Shown: piece after piece, positions 22,622-32,220 of the stretch | Layout: each line of letters opens with the position of its first letter | Numbering within the stretch: position 1 is the stretch's first letter | Source: CAKSNH01 sp964422725 | Lineage (GTDB): Bacteria; Bacillota; Clostridia; UBA1381 | Assembly (NCBI GenBank): GCA_964422725.1 | Contig: CAYRCC010000013.1 | Location: forward strand, 1-50,097 | DNA length: 50,097 nt | Direction: 5' to 3' | Notes under the pieces: model-generated | Database searches by the model: none | The model's input: only the letters and a program-made list of their open reading frames with translations | Told to the model about the DNA's origin: nothing | Made by a program: the position numbers and the translations under genes

Positions 22622-25600
22622 CGATTTAGATGCACATAAAGGTTTCATATCCGAATCCCACAAAAATGCTATGATTGTATAATCATCGGTATCGTCCGAA
22701 ACCGTAAATTTATCTTGTCCCAATGTATTGCACGCTATTAATTTCTTATCCGAATTATACAATGCTACATATAAATGCGGATTTTCTGCTGCTGTTATAT
22801 AATTTACATTATAGCCTATTTTATCGCCGTCAATGCTTGCCGATATATCAGTAATTACAGACTGAGCATTAATCGAAAAATCAATATCACGCTTTACGCT
22901 CTCTGATGTCATATCAAGAATATATGCGCTTTCATTTGAACCCATCGCCGATACCGTTATAGTATCGGCATACGGTACCCGCTGAACATAATATCCAAAT
23001 CTGTCGGGAACTATTGTATATATTTTGCCGTTTATATTCAGTTCTGCACCGTTGCCGACATTAATCCCCGAAATTCTTCCCGAAATCGTTACCGTATCTG
23101 TAATATAACCGTTATCTTTAAACACCTTCTGTGCCGGCAGTTTGTAACCATCGGTATCAAACAATGTTATTGCAATATTTTTATTATGTTCTATTGTGTC
23201 ATCTGATTCTTTATATGCCCAACCAACACCCTCATGCTGAACCATAATCGGGTCCCAATATAAATCACCAAGACATCTGCCGTTTAAAGTCTGTTTTAAA
23301 CCGCTGTAAAGTTCCTCTAAAAATGCTTTTTGCCCCATTTTTGTCATACCAAACGTATCAGTATACGGACCGTTATTTGTAAATCTTGTATCCTCTCCGC
23401 CTATTTTGGTTTTATCTACAAACGAATAACCTGTTTCCATAAGAATAATATCCTTATCAAAGGTCTTTACAAGATAATCGCAAAAATCAACAATAGTACC
23501 GACATCAAGCTGTGTCCAATAAGGATAATACGATGTGCCTATTACATCATAATTAACACCGTATGTTTTACAATTATTAAAGAATCTGTTATATTTACCC
23601 TTATCACCGCCGCCGTCAAGATGAAGTATCACTCTTGTTTCGGGCGATACTTCCTTTACCGCACCATATGCGAGGTTTAAAAATTCTGCAAGCGTTGTAA
23701 AATCATTTGCGGAAGCATAACTTTGATTTTTATCAAACAGCAATCCCGTATGCATTTCATTACCGAAAGAAACATACTCCGGTGTTGTCCCTTGTGCTTT
23801 CATCTGCTCCATAAAATTTTTCGTGAAACTGTATAACAGCTTTTTCAGCTCGGCTGTTTTCTCTTCTTTGGTTGATAATTCATCTGTTTTTTCCTGCCAT
23901 TCATGTGGGATAAGCTGTGTTTCCGCATTCGTCCAGTAATCACTGTAATGGAAAGTAAGCTGTATTTGCATACCCTTTTGCTTGGCTCGCTTTGCAATAC
24001 TCAATATATCATCGGGATTTTGATAACCCGACGGTAAATAATCGGTACCATCACCGTGACCCTTACCCGGATCATTGTATAATCTCAGCCTTACAATATT
24101 TGCACCGTTTTCTGCCATAATTTGAAGTGCATCTTTTTCGATTCCGCTTTCATCAAAGTACCGCACACCCTTATCCTCAAGGAATGTAATGAAATTTACA
24201 TCACCGCCTACCAGAAATGTATCGTTGCTTTTTTCCGCACTGATAAGATTGATACTGTTTACCGCAATACTGCCTTCACCGTCAGGTAACGGCTCATCGG
24301 GAATATGCGGATAAACTCTTATTTCCTCGGTTGCCAATTCATCAAGCACAACACCTATTTCGCAGTTTCCGTTGTCAATATTTACACCTCTGATATAAAT
24401 ATCACGCCACTCATTATCATTGATATGCGTTGTAACCGAAACAGATGTTTTCATAATCGGGTGTCCATCAGCTTTTGCATACACATATCCCATATTTGCC
24501 ATGGAATCACTTTTTATGCGTGCCAGAACGTCATATTTTCCGCATGGTATGTTTTGTATATCCTGTGAAATAGCGGATTTCTGTTTCATAACCATAAATG
24601 TATCCGTATTATCATCTGTTACATATGTGTTTTCAGAAATATTCCACGCATCCAATCCATATACAAAATCATTGTTTTTCACTAGTCCGTATTTCGGCTC
24701 TTTTGCGGAAATTTTAAAATTATCTATTACCGCCGCACCGCTTATATTTACAAATGCAGCTTTCTCTGCATTGGTTTGTACAGATAAAATCTGATTACTA
24801 TCAACAGCGACATCAGCTGTTCCGTTTTCAATCGTTACAGTCAAATTATGGCGTTGTGTATCATTATTATAACTGAACAAGCATATTTTTTCGTTTTTAT
24901 CACTAAATGTAAACTCAGTTTCAGAATTTGCCGTAAAATCAAATGATACCGAATATGAATTTGCCGTCAAAATATCAGGTAACGTTAATGTACTTTCATC
25001 TGTAATCTGCATTGCACTGTTATTTATTTCAGCCCCCGATGAAGTTATAAGGCCTTTTTCGGCAAGCTCACTTAATGACTCTACTGTAAAATCCTCAAAA
25101 AACACCAATCCGTTATCGGTAATTCTTTCAAACGGAACATTTATAACAATATTTTCATCATCACTGTTTATATCATACTCCGTTTGGGCATCATAAGGAA
25201 AATAATATATACTGTTATTTTTTCTGATGTATCTCATTTGCTCGTTTGTAAGTGTGTACTTTTGCTCACCGACAGCCTTATCCGTATATGAGGCAAGTGT
25301 TTCTTCATCATATACAACATTTACGGTTACACTCTTTTTAGTTATCAACGGATCATCATACACCAATACAAGTTTTGGTGCTTGATATCCGTTATTGCAT
25401 GAGCCTATTATCCATTTGTTATTTGTATTTTGAGATTTAACATCTATTCTGAATGCGGTATTTTTCATATTATTTTCTAAAGTACGTATATAATCTGTAA
25501 TATCAATCTCAAACGCTCCGTTTTGGGTCGGTGATTTAAAAGACATAATTTCCGCAGTGGTATATGACGGCACCTCCGCAGTACCTTCATATTGTGCATT

Positions 25601-25918
25601 ATTTTCAAAGGCACCGTAATCAGCGGAATATAAATACGCCGTCCCCTCTTTATTTGCGGATACCGTATAAAGCACCAGCTTTGCACTGACAAGATTGTCA
25701 CTTGTAAAATTCTCCGGAAGTGTAAAGCCCATATATGCGACAGTTTCCCATTCTTTCCATCCATGTATGCGCAAATCATAGCCTGTCGCTTTTTGCTGCA
25801 TAGTCCATTGCGAACTTTTGTCAGCCGTTATTTCAACCTCACCGTCAAAAGCTGATACAGCTGTAAAACAACTGCATATCATAACCAACACTAAAAATAT
25901 ACTGATTGTCTTTTTCAT
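22583..25918 (-). CDS. Secreted endo-beta-1,4-galactanase (GH53) with carbohydrate-binding modules
   Basis: An 1,111-residue secreted enzyme. ATG 25918 is chosen because AGGAG (25927-25931) then has an 8-nt spacing. A signal peptide (about 1-23) precedes a beta-rich CBM96/DNRLRE-like domain (about 25-200), linker domains, and a CBM61-like galactan-binding module (about 410-540; GLVKNNDFVYGLDAWNIS). The GH53 barrel spans about 555-905: FGNEMHTG (near 720) gives the acid/base and LMETGYS (near 827) the nucleophile, with NGANIVRLRLYNDP near its start. The enzyme cuts beta-1,4-galactan side chains of rhamnogalacturonan-I. The last 90 residues (LYVALYNSDKKLIAC, IAFLWDSDMKPLC) match the tail of the PL11 lyase here. 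It is the second gene after GH2, 11 nt apart. Its final codons are a copy of the GH2 tail. No SLH or sortase signal is present. Confidence 0.9.
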   Translation of the reverse strand: MKKTISIFLVLVMICSCFTAVSAFDGEVEITADKSSQWTMQQKATGYDLRIHGWKEWETVAYMGFTLPENFTSDNLVSAKLVLYTVSANKEGTAYLYSADYGAFENNAQYEGTAEVPSYTTAEIMSFKSPTQNGAFEIDITDYIRTLENNMKNTAFRIDVKSQNTNNKWIIGSCNNGYQAPKLVLVYDDPLITKKSVTVNVVYDEETLASYTDKAVGEQKYTLTNEQMRYIRKNNSIYYFPYDAQTEYDINSDDENIVINVPFERITDNGLVFFEDFTVESLSELAEKGLITSSGAEINNSAMQITDESTLTLPDILTANSYSVSFDFTANSETEFTFSDKNEKICLFSYNNDTQRHNLTVTIENGTADVAVDSNQILSVQTNAEKAAFVNISGAAVIDNFKISAKEPKYGLVKNNDFVYGLDAWNISENTYVTDDNTDTFMVMKQKSAISQDIQNIPCGKYDVLARIKSDSMANMGYVYAKADGHPIMKTSVSVTTHINDNEWRDIYIRGVNIDNGNCEIGVVLDELATEEIRVYPHIPDEPLPDGEGSIAVNSINLISAEKSNDTFLVGGDVNFITFLEDKGVRYFDESGIEKDALQIMAENGANIVRLRLYNDPGKGHGDGTDYLPSGYQNPDDILSIAKRAKQKGMQIQLTFHYSDYWTNAETQLIPHEWQEKTDELSTKEEKTAELKKLLYSFTKNFMEQMKAQGTTPEYVSFGNEMHTGLLFDKNQSYASANDFTTLAEFLNLAYGAVKEVSPETRVILHLDGGGDKGKYNRFFNNCKTYGVNYDVIGTSYYPYWTQLDVGTIVDFCDYLVKTFDKDIILMETGYSFVDKTKIGGEDTRFTNNGPYTDTFGMTKMGQKAFLEELYSGLKQTLNGRCLGDLYWDPIMVQHEGVGWAYKESDDTIEHNKNIAITLFDTDGYKLPAQKVFKDNGYITDTVTISGRISGINVGNGAELNINGKIYTIVPDRFGYYVQRVPYADTITVSAMGSNESAYILDMTSESVKRDIDFSINAQSVITDISASIDGDKIGYNVNYITAAENPHLYVALYNSDKKLIACNTLGQDKFTVSDDTDDYTIIAFLWDSDMKPLCASKSYSIKYTVCGEQE

Positions 25919-25962
25919 ATTCATCACTCCTATTCACCGTAAACCGTATATTTAATACTGTA
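25916..25962 (-). repeat. Duplicated gene junction, copy 2
   Basis: The GH2-GH53 junction: last codons of GH2 (SIKYTVYGE then TAG), AGGAG, and the GH53 ATG. 44 of 47 bases match copy 1 at 22575-22621. Confidence 0.8.
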
Positions 25963-28761
25963 TAAGCCGTCGAGCAAATTCGGTAGCCGCAAATCAGCTG
26001 TATGCACCGATGTTCTGCCCTCTTTCAATACTACATTTTCAAAAGTCTTTTTAAAAACCACACCGCCGCCATCTGCAATTATTTCCACGCATACAGCAAC
26101 CGTTTTTTGCTTGCCTATATTCATCACCGTTACAGGAATTGTGTCGTCTGTACCGTATACAACGTCCACATTGCCCGAACAGGCAAGCACGTTCTGAAAT
26201 GCCATTCTGTGCGCATAATATGCAAGCTTAGCCTGACCGTAGTAGTCAATGATATTCTTCATATATGTAACCGTATTCTGACCGCCGCGGAAATTACACC
26301 AGCAAAGTCCGTCATAATCAAGCATTCTGCACTTTTTAATCGTTTCGTATGCTCCGAACGCCTGCCACGCCTGTGATGCAAGCCACTCATCAAATTCCAG
26401 CTCCCGACCGATTGAGCCTTCGTCATAATTATGCTCATAGCTTTTGATGTGATACATAGGCTTGCCCTTGTATATATCCCAGTTCGGCTGACCGATTATC
26501 TCGTCATGCTCAAAGTTGAAATACGCTCTTTCCTTACTTTCAAGATAGCTCGGAATATATCCCGTTGACTCCGCCCAATTCGGAAGATGTTCTTCTTTTA
26601 CATACGGCCATTCGCGAAGTGCCGACCATTCATTGCCATAACCCAGAATATAATCCATATTACCGCGGCAAAATAAATCAGCAGTCCATATCGAATCACA
26701 TTCATCGCAAGGATTCCCCCAAAAATCCGTTAAACCGTCATCATACCTCGCTCTCATTCTGCGTACATCTGCGGCTGTTGATATAAGACGTGTACGGTCA
26801 ACCTTTGTTATTGATGCATATAACATATGATAAACTTTCATAGTTATGTCCCAATTTTTCCACGACGGGTGGTTAAGCGGCTGCCATATCACGATTGACG
26901 GTGCATTTCTCACCTGTTTTATACACGTTTCGATTTCATCATAATTAATATTTGTTGCCGAAGTAATTCTGAGCCACGTGGTAGTCTGCCATACAAGCAT
27001 AACGCCCATTTGGTCCGCAAACTCACACAATCGTGCATCGTTCATACCTCCGATACGCTTATCGTGTACACTCATACGAAAACCGTTACCGTTCATAGCT
27101 TTTAGCATAAGCATTTCCTGAATATAAAATTCCGGCGGCGGACACTTTTCCCATGCGGCTATTTTGTCAAGCGGAGGTCTTGCCCCGAATAACAGCGGTG
27201 CGCGAAGAAACTCAGGCTTGCCGTTTATCCTGAATATTCCGCCCTCCTGACTTACCGTTCTTATCCCTGTGGTAATAACATAATCGTCTGTAACTTCGCC
27301 CTCGCCATTTCTGATTTCAACCACTATTTTATACAGATTCGGCGTTTCCGCCGTCCAAAGCTTCGGATTATCTGTTTTGAGCCTTCCTTTAGTGGTTTCA
27401 ACAAGATTCGGTGCGGTTACAGTCTGCCACTCTGTTTCCGCGCACACCTCGCCTTCTGTCGGATACCAAGGCATCATCTTTGCCGATACTGTGTACGGTT
27501 CGACAAGCTTTGATGTCAGTCCCCGCTTTGTCTTAACAGACACCTCGACAATCTGTTCAGCCTCTTTTTCACCAATTCTCCTTGCATATGCGAATACATC
27601 GTCAATAAATATCGGCGGCATAAGGTCAATATACATTCTTGCGGCAAACCAGCCTGTGCAGAAATCCGTTGCGGTATGCGTCATTTTGGTATCTTCCGTC
27701 ACCTTGTCGGCATACACGCGTACCGCAATAAGATTTTCACCCTGTTTTATGTATTTTAAAATATCAATCTTGTGACAACATTCATTCTCGATAAACGCCG
27801 CAAGTCTGCCGTTTATATATACCTCCCCGCCCGGAGTAAGACTTTCAAGATATAATTCGGCATAAGGCATAACCTCATCAATATCAAATTCCGCTCTTAA
27901 ATACAAGTCCTCACCGTCATAGCGTTCTCCGCCGTGTACAATCGGCAAAACACCGTTCTGCCAGTTTTCATCATTATAACCGTCCGTATTCCAGCCGTTT
28001 ATATTTATTTCTTCCGAAAAATCCGTATCAATAAATGTGTTTATCGAATACGGTTCAAAATCATTTTCATACAGTCTGTGATAACCCACTCCCCACACAC
28101 GCTTGATTATCTCTTTGCTATACGGTGCTGTGAAAAATGATACCTCTTTTGTGTCAGTATATGAAAATGCCGTAAAATCAGCCATAAGCTCATCATTCAG
28201 ATACAAATTCCATTTGCGGTATACAAAATCAAGCTCAAACTTTATTTTCCGCACTTTTGCCGTATTCCGGATATAATATTCAGTATTATCCGAAATGTAA
28301 TAAGGTATTCCCTCCGAATCAAATCTCAGCTCAGCAGCACTGCCAAAGGTGAATGTACAATCCGAATACACTGCATTTTCCGTAAGCTCCCATTCGATAA
28401 ATGCACGAAAATTTTGAACGGGAATTTCTGTTTTATTCGATAAATGCTTTGCTTTTTTCTTGCCCTCTTTGTATCCCGTCCACTTCCAGTTTTCAAGCTG
28501 TATTCTGTGTCTTACATCGGGCTGTGGCTGTGGTTTTATTTTTCTGTTGAGATATTCTCTCGCCTCGTCAAGAGTAACAATCGGCTTATCAAGCGAAAAA
28601 TCATCAAACAACTCGGGAAGTTTCTTTGCATAAGTGTTTAAAAAATCTACCCTCTGCTCCGTTGTAAGCGTAGACGTTTCACCTTTGAAATCGGTTTCTC
28701 CGTTTGCTTTTGAATCATGGCTTATATACCGAAACTCAAGATTTTTTGATAGTACATTCAT
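25930..28761 (-). CDS. Glycoside hydrolase family 2-like protein (beta-galactosidase/glucuronidase type), cytoplasmic
   Basis: A 943-residue protein; ATG 28761 follows AGAGGAGG, and the longer frame to 28854 lacks a ribosome binding site. There is no signal peptide, so it should act inside the cell. The order is that of GH2: a jelly-roll sugar-binding domain (about 250-430, LYLESLTPGGEVYINGRLAAF), an Ig-like domain (about 440-540), then a TIM barrel (GGIFRINGKPEFLRA onward). Where GH2 enzymes have WSxGNE with the acid/base glutamate, this protein has IVIWQPLNHPSW (near 627). A GNEW occurs later (near 707) but in a different context. The substrate is probably a side-chain oligosaccharide of rhamnogalacturonan, by association with GH53. 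It is the first gene of the operon and divergent from an AraC regulator. It could be an unusual GH2 subfamily or a non-hydrolytic member. Confidence 0.78.
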   Translation of the reverse strand: MNVLSKNLEFRYISHDSKANGETDFKGETSTLTTEQRVDFLNTYAKKLPELFDDFSLDKPIVTLDEAREYLNRKIKPQPQPDVRHRIQLENWKWTGYKEGKKKAKHLSNKTEIPVQNFRAFIEWELTENAVYSDCTFTFGSAAELRFDSEGIPYYISDNTEYYIRNTAKVRKIKFELDFVYRKWNLYLNDELMADFTAFSYTDTKEVSFFTAPYSKEIIKRVWGVGYHRLYENDFEPYSINTFIDTDFSEEININGWNTDGYNDENWQNGVLPIVHGGERYDGEDLYLRAEFDIDEVMPYAELYLESLTPGGEVYINGRLAAFIENECCHKIDILKYIKQGENLIAVRVYADKVTEDTKMTHTATDFCTGWFAARMYIDLMPPIFIDDVFAYARRIGEKEAEQIVEVSVKTKRGLTSKLVEPYTVSAKMMPWYPTEGEVCAETEWQTVTAPNLVETTKGRLKTDNPKLWTAETPNLYKIVVEIRNGEGEVTDDYVITTGIRTVSQEGGIFRINGKPEFLRAPLLFGARPPLDKIAAWEKCPPPEFYIQEMLMLKAMNGNGFRMSVHDKRIGGMNDARLCEFADQMGVMLVWQTTTWLRITSATNINYDEIETCIKQVRNAPSIVIWQPLNHPSWKNWDITMKVYHMLYASITKVDRTRLISTAADVRRMRARYDDGLTDFWGNPCDECDSIWTADLFCRGNMDYILGYGNEWSALREWPYVKEEHLPNWAESTGYIPSYLESKERAYFNFEHDEIIGQPNWDIYKGKPMYHIKSYEHNYDEGSIGRELEFDEWLASQAWQAFGAYETIKKCRMLDYDGLCWCNFRGGQNTVTYMKNIIDYYGQAKLAYYAHRMAFQNVLACSGNVDVVYGTDDTIPVTVMNIGKQKTVAVCVEIIADGGGVVFKKTFENVVLKEGRTSVHTADLRLPNLLDGLYSIKYTVYGE

Positions 28762-28800
28762 ATCATAATCCTCCTCTTTGATATCAACATTCATACTTAA

Positions 28801-28829
28801 ATTATACTTACAGCCACATTCACATTCAA
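28801..28829 (-). promoter_or_regulatory. Promoter of the GH2-GH53 operon
   Basis: On the minus strand, TTGAAT (28824-28829) and TATAAT (28801-28806) are 17 bp apart. It faces away from the AraC gene promoter about 45 bp off. Repeats of the form TTGATAT between the two promoters may be regulator sites. Confidence 0.7.
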
Positions 28830-28871
28830 CCACAAAACTTGATATATATAGCACTTTTTTTGATATTTTTA

Positions 28872-28900
28872 TTGAAGTTGATTTTTTAGTATGATATACT
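28872..28900 (+). promoter_or_regulatory. Promoter of the first AraC-family gene
   Basis: TTGAAG (28872-28877) and TATACT (28895-28900) are 17 bp apart, with predicted start near 28907. Confidence 0.7.
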
Positions 28901-28935
28901 GTAATTCAGATAGAATTTTAAAGGAGAATAGCAAT

Positions 28936-29793
28936 ATGAAAGCTACAAAATGGGAATGTGAAACTCTCGACAGCAGCAATGAAATTTTCCTTATGCATAC
29001 GGGACGGTCGCAGGCGGCTGAACCTGTATATCATGACTTTATAATGATTGCCTATGTTGCACACGGTGAGGGGATTCATCAGTGCGGCGGTAAAAATATT
29101 GAAATTACGGAAGGTGATATTTTTATTGTAAATCCGGATTTTGTTCACTGTCTTTATCCGTCGGAAAGAATACAGTTTCTCGAAATGTATTATTGCTTTT
29201 TTACGGTAAATAAGGCGAAAAAGATATGGTCTGAGCTTAAAAATGACTTTCCTGAATTCACAGACTTTTTCGATAACACAGCTATCAAATATCTGTATAC
29301 AAAAGATAATTCAAACAAGGGCATACGCAGTATTTTTGTCCGTATGATAGACGAATTTATGCACTGTCCTCCCGGTCACAAATGTCTTGTAAACAATTAT
29401 CTTATGATTATGCTTGCAAGTATTTTCAGAAGGTGTCAGCAGGCGATAAATAATCCTGTTTTCGATCGCAACAAAATTGTAGATGAAGCTATCAGATATA
29501 TAAACTATAATCTTAATTTCGGTGTCAAAGTAATTGATATTGCAGAAGCACTGCACCTGTCAGAGGAACATCTTTGCAGACTTTTTAAAATGCACACGGG
29601 AACGACAATAAAACAGTTTATAACCAATCTTAAAATTGAAAAAATAAAGGATTTGCTTAAAAATACAGACAGAAGCATAGAAAGCATAGCCGTATCGCTT
29701 AACTGTAATCAGATATATCTGAATCGTCTTTTCAAAAAGCATACGGGTATGACACTTTTGGCATACAGAAAAAAATATCATTATAAAGCATAA
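28936..29793 (+). CDS. AraC-family transcriptional regulator, next to GH2-GH53
   Basis: A 285-residue protein; ATG 28936 follows AAGGAGAA, and a further upstream in-frame ATG at 28891 overlaps the promoter. Residues of about 10-120 form a cupin-like sugar-sensing domain (VAHGEGIHQCGGKNIEITEGDIFIVNPDFVHC). The C-terminal 100 residues carry two helix-turn-helix motifs, VIDIAEALHLSEEHLCRLFK and SIESIAVSLNCNQIYLNRLFK, followed by the family ending KKHTGMTLLAYRKK. It is transcribed divergently from the GH2-GH53 operon, so it probably activates that operon when galactan oligosaccharides or a derived sugar are present. That effector is inferred. Confidence 0.92.
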   Translation: MKATKWECETLDSSNEIFLMHTGRSQAAEPVYHDFIMIAYVAHGEGIHQCGGKNIEITEGDIFIVNPDFVHCLYPSERIQFLEMYYCFFTVNKAKKIWSELKNDFPEFTDFFDNTAIKYLYTKDNSNKGIRSIFVRMIDEFMHCPPGHKCLVNNYLMIMLASIFRRCQQAINNPVFDRNKIVDEAIRYINYNLNFGVKVIDIAEALHLSEEHLCRLFKMHTGTTIKQFITNLKIEKIKDLLKNTDRSIESIAVSLNCNQIYLNRLFKKHTGMTLLAYRKKYHYKA

Positions 29794-29826
29794 AAACAGC
29801 TGAAAATCTTAGCTGTTTTTTATGCT
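29789..29826. terminator. Bidirectional terminator between AraC and the PL11 lyase
   Basis: A stem of GCATAAAAACAGCT (29788-29801) and AGCTGTTTTTTATGC (29811-29825) around a 9-nt loop. A-rich and T-rich flanks allow use from either strand between these convergent genes. Confidence 0.85.
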
Positions 29827-29850
29827 TTACAGACTTTTTTGCACTCTCCG

Positions 29851-32022
29851 CTATTTCAATATAACTTCTTTTTGTTTCACCTCAAAAACAGGTTTCATAT
29901 CGTTTTCCCACAAAAACGCTTTTACTGTATAACTACCATCGGTATCCGGCACTTCAAATTCACCCTGTGGTTTATCCGAAACACATTTTACCATTTCCCT
30001 GTTTTCATTATACACCGCAACATACAGCTTCGGATTTTCTTTTGCTGTATTGTATGTTACACCGTAACCGATAACACCGTTTTCGGTAAAATCAGCCGAC
30101 ATTTCCGAAATATACTGTGTCATTATTACGTTGTCAAAGCCTGTTTCGGGAGCCAAATACGTTCCGTTCAAAGCCGCCTTGCCGACATAAAATTTTGTGT
30201 GCGGCGGCTGATTATAGGCAACATTCTGCCATGCAACCGCACATCTGTATTGCGTATCGTGCATAAGCGTCGGTATTTTATAATTTGTAGCAATAGTTGT
30301 CATATAAATTCTTATAGCCGTATTATCACTATAAGGATACATTATCTCCTCTCGCCAATCGCCGAAAATATCCGCTGTAAGCAGCGGTCCCTCTTTTCCG
30401 ACTGTATGAAGTATCGTTCTGTCAAAATCTCTTATTACGGTTGATTTCCCCGTTGCTATGTCATATGCCGCAATATTATTACATTTATATATGCCGTCAC
30501 GGTCAAGGTCGCCGTCCCACCAAGCAAAAAAACTAAGACTGTCACTTCGGATAATTCCCACTTCGTCGCCTTTTGTATTGTATACAGTTTTATTTTTTCC
30601 CTCCGTAATAGATGTAGCAAACTGGCTTGTACCTATATTATCATCAAAATTAGCCATAACTCCTCTGCCGACATCATCAGTCGCACCAACACTTGCAAGT
30701 ATCGTTGCATCTTTTGCCTTTCTGTATTCACCGCCATATGTCGTATAGTACTCCGCCTCTTCGTGTACTTGAAAAATTTCCTGTTCGCCGTCATTGTCAA
30801 AATCGCTGACGTGCAGTGCATCGCCATGTCCATGGTCGGTTGAATTTAGAATTGAGCCGTCGTCGTCAACAACAGTAGAACCGAATACAATTTCGTCCTT
30901 TCCGTCGTTATCCGCATCGCAAACCGATAGCTGATGATTTCCGTTGCCGTAAAGATTGCCGTCTTTTTCGGTATCAAGTCTGCTCCATAGCATAGTAAAC
31001 TTTTCTCCGTCCCAGTTATATGCCGCCATACCCGCTTTTTTGTAATATCCGCGACTCATAATAAGACTTGGCCGCTGTCCGTCAAGATATGCCACACCCG
31101 CCAAAAATCGTTCCGAACGATTTCCGTAGCTGTCGCCCCAATCATTTGTGTTGCCTCTCTGCGGATAAAAATTAACGGTTGACATTGCTTCGCCTGTTTC
31201 ACCGTTAAACATTGTAAGCCAATCAGGTCCTTGCTTGATATGTCCGTTTGAATCGGAAAGTATGCTTGTATCCGTAAATACCGTACCGGTATACGAATCT
31301 TTCCACAAAAGCTCTTTTCCGTTAATTGCCGCACCTTTGGTACTTACGTACGCACCCGTAGAATCCGTTGTCCCGGGAGCTGTTCTTACAGCCATTTCCG
31401 CCTTTCCGTCACTGTCAAAATCATACACAATAAATTGAGTATAATGATCCCCAGCACGTATATTCTTGCCTAAATCAATACGCCACAGTCTTGTACCGTC
31501 CAGCTCATAACAATCTATATATACCTCTCCTGTTACACCGCTTTCTCCATTATCCTTTTTATTTGACGGATCCCATTTTATAATAAGCTCATATTCTCCG
31601 TCGTTATCAACATCACCGCATGAAGCATCATTTATAATATAATTGCTTGACGGCTGATTAACCGAAACATCAATATAGTCATTTGAAAACGGAATGAATT
31701 TATCTGCCGCAGTCGGTTTTTCGCCATGCGGAACAACTTTATATTCATCTCCGGCATTTCCGGTTATATCGGTATAGTTTAATCTGTCGATATCGGGTAC
31801 TAAAAGCACATCATTCTTATAAATATCGAAAGTTTGACTTATCGGCTCTGTCCCAAGCAATCTCCAGCTGATATACACACCGGTATTCGTAACAACTCCA
31901 TATCCGCCCCTTGTCAGATGTTCAACCCACCGTACCTTTGCATTTTCCGTATTTGCCGAAAACGACGTAGCCGTTCCTGTCAGCATTGATATACACAGCA
32001 ATAAAGCAAAAAATTTTTTCAT
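29851..32022 (-). CDS. Secreted rhamnogalacturonan lyase (PL11 family)
   Basis: A 723-residue secreted enzyme; ATG 32022 follows AGGAGAG. A signal peptide covers about residues 1-23. Residues of about 28-620 form the PL11 beta-propeller, opening VRWVEHLTRGGYGVVTNTGV and with repeated calcium-binding aspartate loops (DVDNDGEYELIIKWDPSN, DFDSDGKAEMAVRTAPG, DADNDGKDEIVFGS, DFDNDGEQEIFQVH). These enzymes cleave the Rha-GalA backbone of rhamnogalacturonan-I by beta-elimination and need calcium. The C-terminal 100 residues (LYVAVYNENREMVKC, VKAFLWENDMKPV) match the tail of the GH53 enzyme, a module probably used for surface retention or substrate binding. It is monocistronic, with its own promoter and a divergent AraC regulator. 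It has no SLH repeats. Confidence 0.94.
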   Translation of the reverse strand: MKKFFALLLCISMLTGTATSFSANTENAKVRWVEHLTRGGYGVVTNTGVYISWRLLGTEPISQTFDIYKNDVLLVPDIDRLNYTDITGNAGDEYKVVPHGEKPTAADKFIPFSNDYIDVSVNQPSSNYIINDASCGDVDNDGEYELIIKWDPSNKKDNGESGVTGEVYIDCYELDGTRLWRIDLGKNIRAGDHYTQFIVYDFDSDGKAEMAVRTAPGTTDSTGAYVSTKGAAINGKELLWKDSYTGTVFTDTSILSDSNGHIKQGPDWLTMFNGETGEAMSTVNFYPQRGNTNDWGDSYGNRSERFLAGVAYLDGQRPSLIMSRGYYKKAGMAAYNWDGEKFTMLWSRLDTEKDGNLYGNGNHQLSVCDADNDGKDEIVFGSTVVDDDGSILNSTDHGHGDALHVSDFDNDGEQEIFQVHEEAEYYTTYGGEYRKAKDATILASVGATDDVGRGVMANFDDNIGTSQFATSITEGKNKTVYNTKGDEVGIIRSDSLSFFAWWDGDLDRDGIYKCNNIAAYDIATGKSTVIRDFDRTILHTVGKEGPLLTADIFGDWREEIMYPYSDNTAIRIYMTTIATNYKIPTLMHDTQYRCAVAWQNVAYNQPPHTKFYVGKAALNGTYLAPETGFDNVIMTQYISEMSADFTENGVIGYGVTYNTAKENPKLYVAVYNENREMVKCVSDKPQGEFEVPDTDGSYTVKAFLWENDMKPVFEVKQKEVILK

Positions 32023-32100
32023 ATTAAGCTCTCCTTTTACGCCTGAATATTACCCTCTTTTAATGTCTGTTTAATCTTGGATTTCCGTTTTCGTACATTG

Positions 32101-32129
32101 ATTATATCACCTCTGAGAACACTCCGCAA
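32101..32129 (-). promoter_or_regulatory. Promoter of the PL11 lyase gene
   Basis: On the minus strand, TTGCGG (32124-32129), 17 bp, then TGATATAAT, an extended -10 (hexamer at 32101-32106). The weak -35 fits a promoter that needs an activator. Confidence 0.7.
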
Positions 32130-32171
32130 TGTTTAAACAGAATAATAATTTATCCAAACGTACTGTGCATA

Positions 32172-32200
32172 TTGACAAACTGCATTTTTGATTTTATAAT
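32172..32200 (+). promoter_or_regulatory. Consensus promoter of the second AraC-family gene
   Basis: TTGACA (32172-32177) and TATAAT (32195-32200) with 17 bp match the sigma-A consensus exactly. Transcription would start near 32207, giving a very short leader. Confidence 0.85.
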
Positions 32201-32220
32201 GAGCACAAGAGGTGATATTG

